A DNA stretch of 64,000 bases from Cyanophora paradoxa (Eukaryota; Glaucocystophyceae; Cyanophorales; Cyanophoraceae): NCBI GenBank assembly GCA_004431415.1, contig QPMI01000005.1, positions 1,054,001 to 1,118,000 of the forward strand, given 5' to 3'. Within the stretch, counting starts at the first letter, position 1; each line of letters opens with the position of its first letter. Shown here piece after piece: positions 62,501 through 64,000 of this stretch. The position numbers and the translations under genes were made by a program. The notes under the pieces are model-generated. The model was not told the DNA's origin. It was given only the letters and a program-made list of their open reading frames with translations, and did no database searches.

Positions 62501-64000
62501 CCCGGGGCCGGTGGGCGCCACGCCGCCAGCAGCGCCACGTTTCTGGGCGGGGGCGAGGGTTCGGGATCGACCGATTTTCGGGATCGATCGATCGATTTTC
62601 GGGATCGAACGATTGATTTTCGGGATCGATCGAAGGCGGACCTGAGCGGGGGCGAGGAAGAGGCGCGGAGGTGCCTCGCCAGGGCCCCCAGCGTCGCCCA
62701 GCTCCTACGGCAAGCGCGCGTAAGAAGGAACGAAAGGAAGCTTCAAATCGAATTAAAACGAAAGGAGAGTGGATCGATCGATTTTCGGGATCGATCGATT
62801 TTCGGGATCGATCGATCGTTCGGGATCGATCGATCGTTCGGGATCGAACGCACTGGCTGTCGGCGAGGTGGAGGTCGTCAAGGACAATGAGGAGGTGCCT
62901 GCTCGCGCGCACGCACGCACGCACGCCCCGCCCAGTAAGCAAACGAACAAACAACAGATCGAAGATCTAGTCTAGAATTTAGAATCAAGATTTGTCTGTG
63001 TCCAACAGCCTCAAGGGAAAGGGCGCGCGCGCTCGAGCTCGCCTGCCGGAGGCGGCGAGGCCGGAGACGAGGGCGACGATGAGGCCCCTCAGCATCCCCG
63101 GGATGTCCAGCGCCGCCTCTGCGAACGAAGCGAAGGCGAAGTTAGATGGAAGTAAAGTTAAACGCTCGCAACTGAAGCCTAAGAGGAAGCTAGATGTAAA
63201 GTGAGCTTTACCCTTAAAGAAGCTTAGAGAACGTTAAGCTAAGGTGAAGACGAAGGAGGTGAAGTTAGATGCAAGCGATGCTGAAAGAGCTCGAAGCTCG
63301 AAGGAGCAAAGCTAGAAGCTTGAAGCTAAGCTATATGTCCAGTGCCACCTCTGCAAGAGAAACGCCCAGAGAAGCGCAGGAGCGCACAGGGGCCCTGGGC
63401 GTGGCCATGGGCCGCTGGAAGGCTTAAAGGGCTTAAAGGCTAAAGGGCTTAAGAGAGCTAAAAGAAGCTTTGTTGAGGGTTTTCTAAAAAGGCTTTCATT
63501 GAAGAAAAGGAGCGCACCGGGGCCGTGGGCGTGGGCCGCGTCCGCGCCCTGGAGGGCGGCGAGGAGCCCCCCGAAGCGGCTCTTCTTGGCCAGCGCGGCG
63601 AACGTCCGCCCCTTGAGCATCCCGGAGCCCCCCAGCTGGCCCAGCAAGGCGCCCCACCCTCCTCCGCCCACGCTCGGCCGCGGCGCTGGCGCCGCTGCTG
63701 CCTCGTCCCCGACGCCGTTGCCGTTGCCGTTGCCGGCCGCCATGGCCAGCGCTTTGCTGTTCAATGTGGCGAGGCCTCCGCCGCCGCCGCCGTTGCCGCT
63801 GCCGTTCAAGGGCGCGGGGGAGCCAGCGGACGACCCGGATCCGGAGAGGGCCCGCCCCTCGAGGGCGAGGGGCGCGATGCGGCTGCGGAGCGCGGCCCAT
63901 CCCTTCTTGCCGCCGGTTGGGCCTAGGCCCTTGGCGGCGCCCGGGCCCGCGCTCGCGTCAGGCGCCGTGGAAGGGGTCGGAGCCGGCGAGGCGGGGGCGG
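55203..64000 (-). CDS. STAND/AAA_16 ATPase with helical-repeat C-terminus (5' end off window)
   Basis: This architecture is typical of soluble adenylyl cyclases and large regulatory ATPases. Visible exons, 5' to 3', begin with a Gly/Asn/Ala-rich stretch and GMLKGRTFAALAKKSRFGGL. Then come ALDIPGMLRGLIVALVSGLA and RHLLIVLDDLHLADSQ (Walker B), WATLGALARHLRAS, NVALLAAWRPPAPGS, ACHRLTLGALSE, LPFLVVDTARALLEDHSVEV, SSLVARLDRLAPAQ, AATLKLASVSGVRFSAREVL, VAYEFQSSLMQEVCYSLLPV and TQRRELHAALGRLHARRLDP. TPR-like pieces follow: LAHHFVLAGDAARSRPYLEA, RMHGDAVGFCLRGLEALGRP, QAASLETIRLLRVLGHSAQQ, LAVAVAGALGRQSAWEAVLP, GIARAARGDVAGARRLFQRA. The likely stop is at 55203. I find no P-loop in the window, so it is probably upstream, as would be any cyclase domain. 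Exon joins near the 3' end are uncertain. Confidence 0.7.
58600..58690. repeat. Intronic tandem repeat, about 33-base unit, three copies
   Basis: TAATTCAG(G/A)TCTCCTAAGCTTC(C/A)TCT recurs three times in succession. It is in an intron of the large ATPase gene. Confidence 0.75.
60160..60660. repeat. Intronic repeats: GATTTAGATTGGATT and GCTCGCTCGC
   Basis: Units built on ACACGCTTCAATTTAGACTGGATT and similar words recur about eight times. CGCTCGCTCGCTCGC microsatellites lie at 60237-60255 and 60482-60500, and GCGGCCG junctions are scattered between. The unit CCTGCATGAGGCTGGACTGGA, about the length of an exon edge, occurs at 60500 and again at 60660. This suggests that part of an exon has been copied into the repeat array. 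Confidence 0.65.
61425..61510. repeat. TTCGGGATCGA(A) intronic minisatellite, block 1
   Basis: About four copies of a 15-16-base unit, TTCGGGATCGAAGAAAAG and variants. It lies directly beside the exon encoding AATLKLASVSGVRFSAREVL. Confidence 0.75.
61785..61872. repeat. TTCGGGATCGATCGAACG intronic minisatellite, block 2
   Basis: Five near-identical copies of a unit of about 18 bases. It shares the TCGGGATCGA core with blocks 1 and 3. Confidence 0.8.
62548..62850. repeat. TTCGGGATCGATCGATT intronic minisatellite, block 3
   Basis: Two clusters (62550-62637 and 62772-62848) of a TTCGGGATCGATCGATT unit, separated by the exon encoding WATLGALARHLRAS. The same core is used as in blocks 1 and 2 and at 44570-44630. 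Confidence 0.8.

Noticed and set aside
61425-62850. TCGGGATCGA arrays as a CRISPR array
   Set aside because: Spacers are very short and themselves repetitive, units are about 16-18 bases, the arrays sit in introns of a eukaryotic gene, and no cas genes are present.

Overview
The window is nuclear DNA from a eukaryote: a GC-rich, intron-dense, compact genome, most likely a unicellular alga or other protist. Reading frames are broken every 50-300 bases, and familiar proteins reassemble only when short introns are removed. Many introns start GTACCCC (seen as GGGGTAC when the gene is on the minus strand), and several start GC rather than GT (typically GCGCGY). I cannot place the organism to genus. 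All exon boundaries given here were inferred by eye from protein-family fit plus GT/GC...AG, so gene limits are approximate.

Layout. 1-2160: gene-free, with TACG-alternating DNA, palindrome-rich AT segments and a GACTC/GAGTC minisatellite. 2419-4377 (-): a TRMO-type tRNA methyltransferase, with a second full copy at 18053-20005 (-) and a broken fragment at 14380-14960. 4862-7006 (-): an ankyrin-repeat protein. 7660-9400: an unresolved, probably spliced region. 10080-14068 (+): a complete dynamin-family GTPase with an unusual beta-rich insert where a PH domain normally sits. 15219-17679 (+): an F-box protein. 20633-25800: an unrecognised gene (-), CSTF2 (+), and two unrecognised genes that start 53 bases apart and diverge. 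26206-27894 (-): a creatininase-family amidohydrolase, divergent from an unrecognised Pro-rich gene (28075-29656, +). 31719-34082 (-): a WD40 protein, divergent from an F-box gene (34557-36789, +). 36977-40372 (-): an Ala/Gln-rich coiled-coil protein.

41404-47581 (+) is the most interesting stretch. A vWA domain is followed without a visible stop by an IFI44-like P-loop GTPase, and then by CCCH zinc fingers and a C-terminal U-box. This could be one four-module protein or two or three adjacent genes. 48061-49130 (+) is an unrecognised spliced gene. 50293-54880 repeats material from the left side in inverted orientation: a diverged F-box paralogue (-), a truncated first part of the WD40 gene (+) and a frameshifted C-terminal fragment of the coiled-coil gene (+). 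55203 to the right edge (-): a large multi-exon STAND/AAA_16 ATPase with a helical-repeat C-terminus, of the kind found in soluble adenylyl cyclases. Its 5' end lies outside the window.

The housekeeping genes (TRMO for tRNA modification, CSTF2 for mRNA 3'-end formation, dynamin for membrane fission) show no operon-like relation. The shared theme is genome dynamics: segmental duplication, inverted and reordered paralogous blocks, and introns filled with short repeats.
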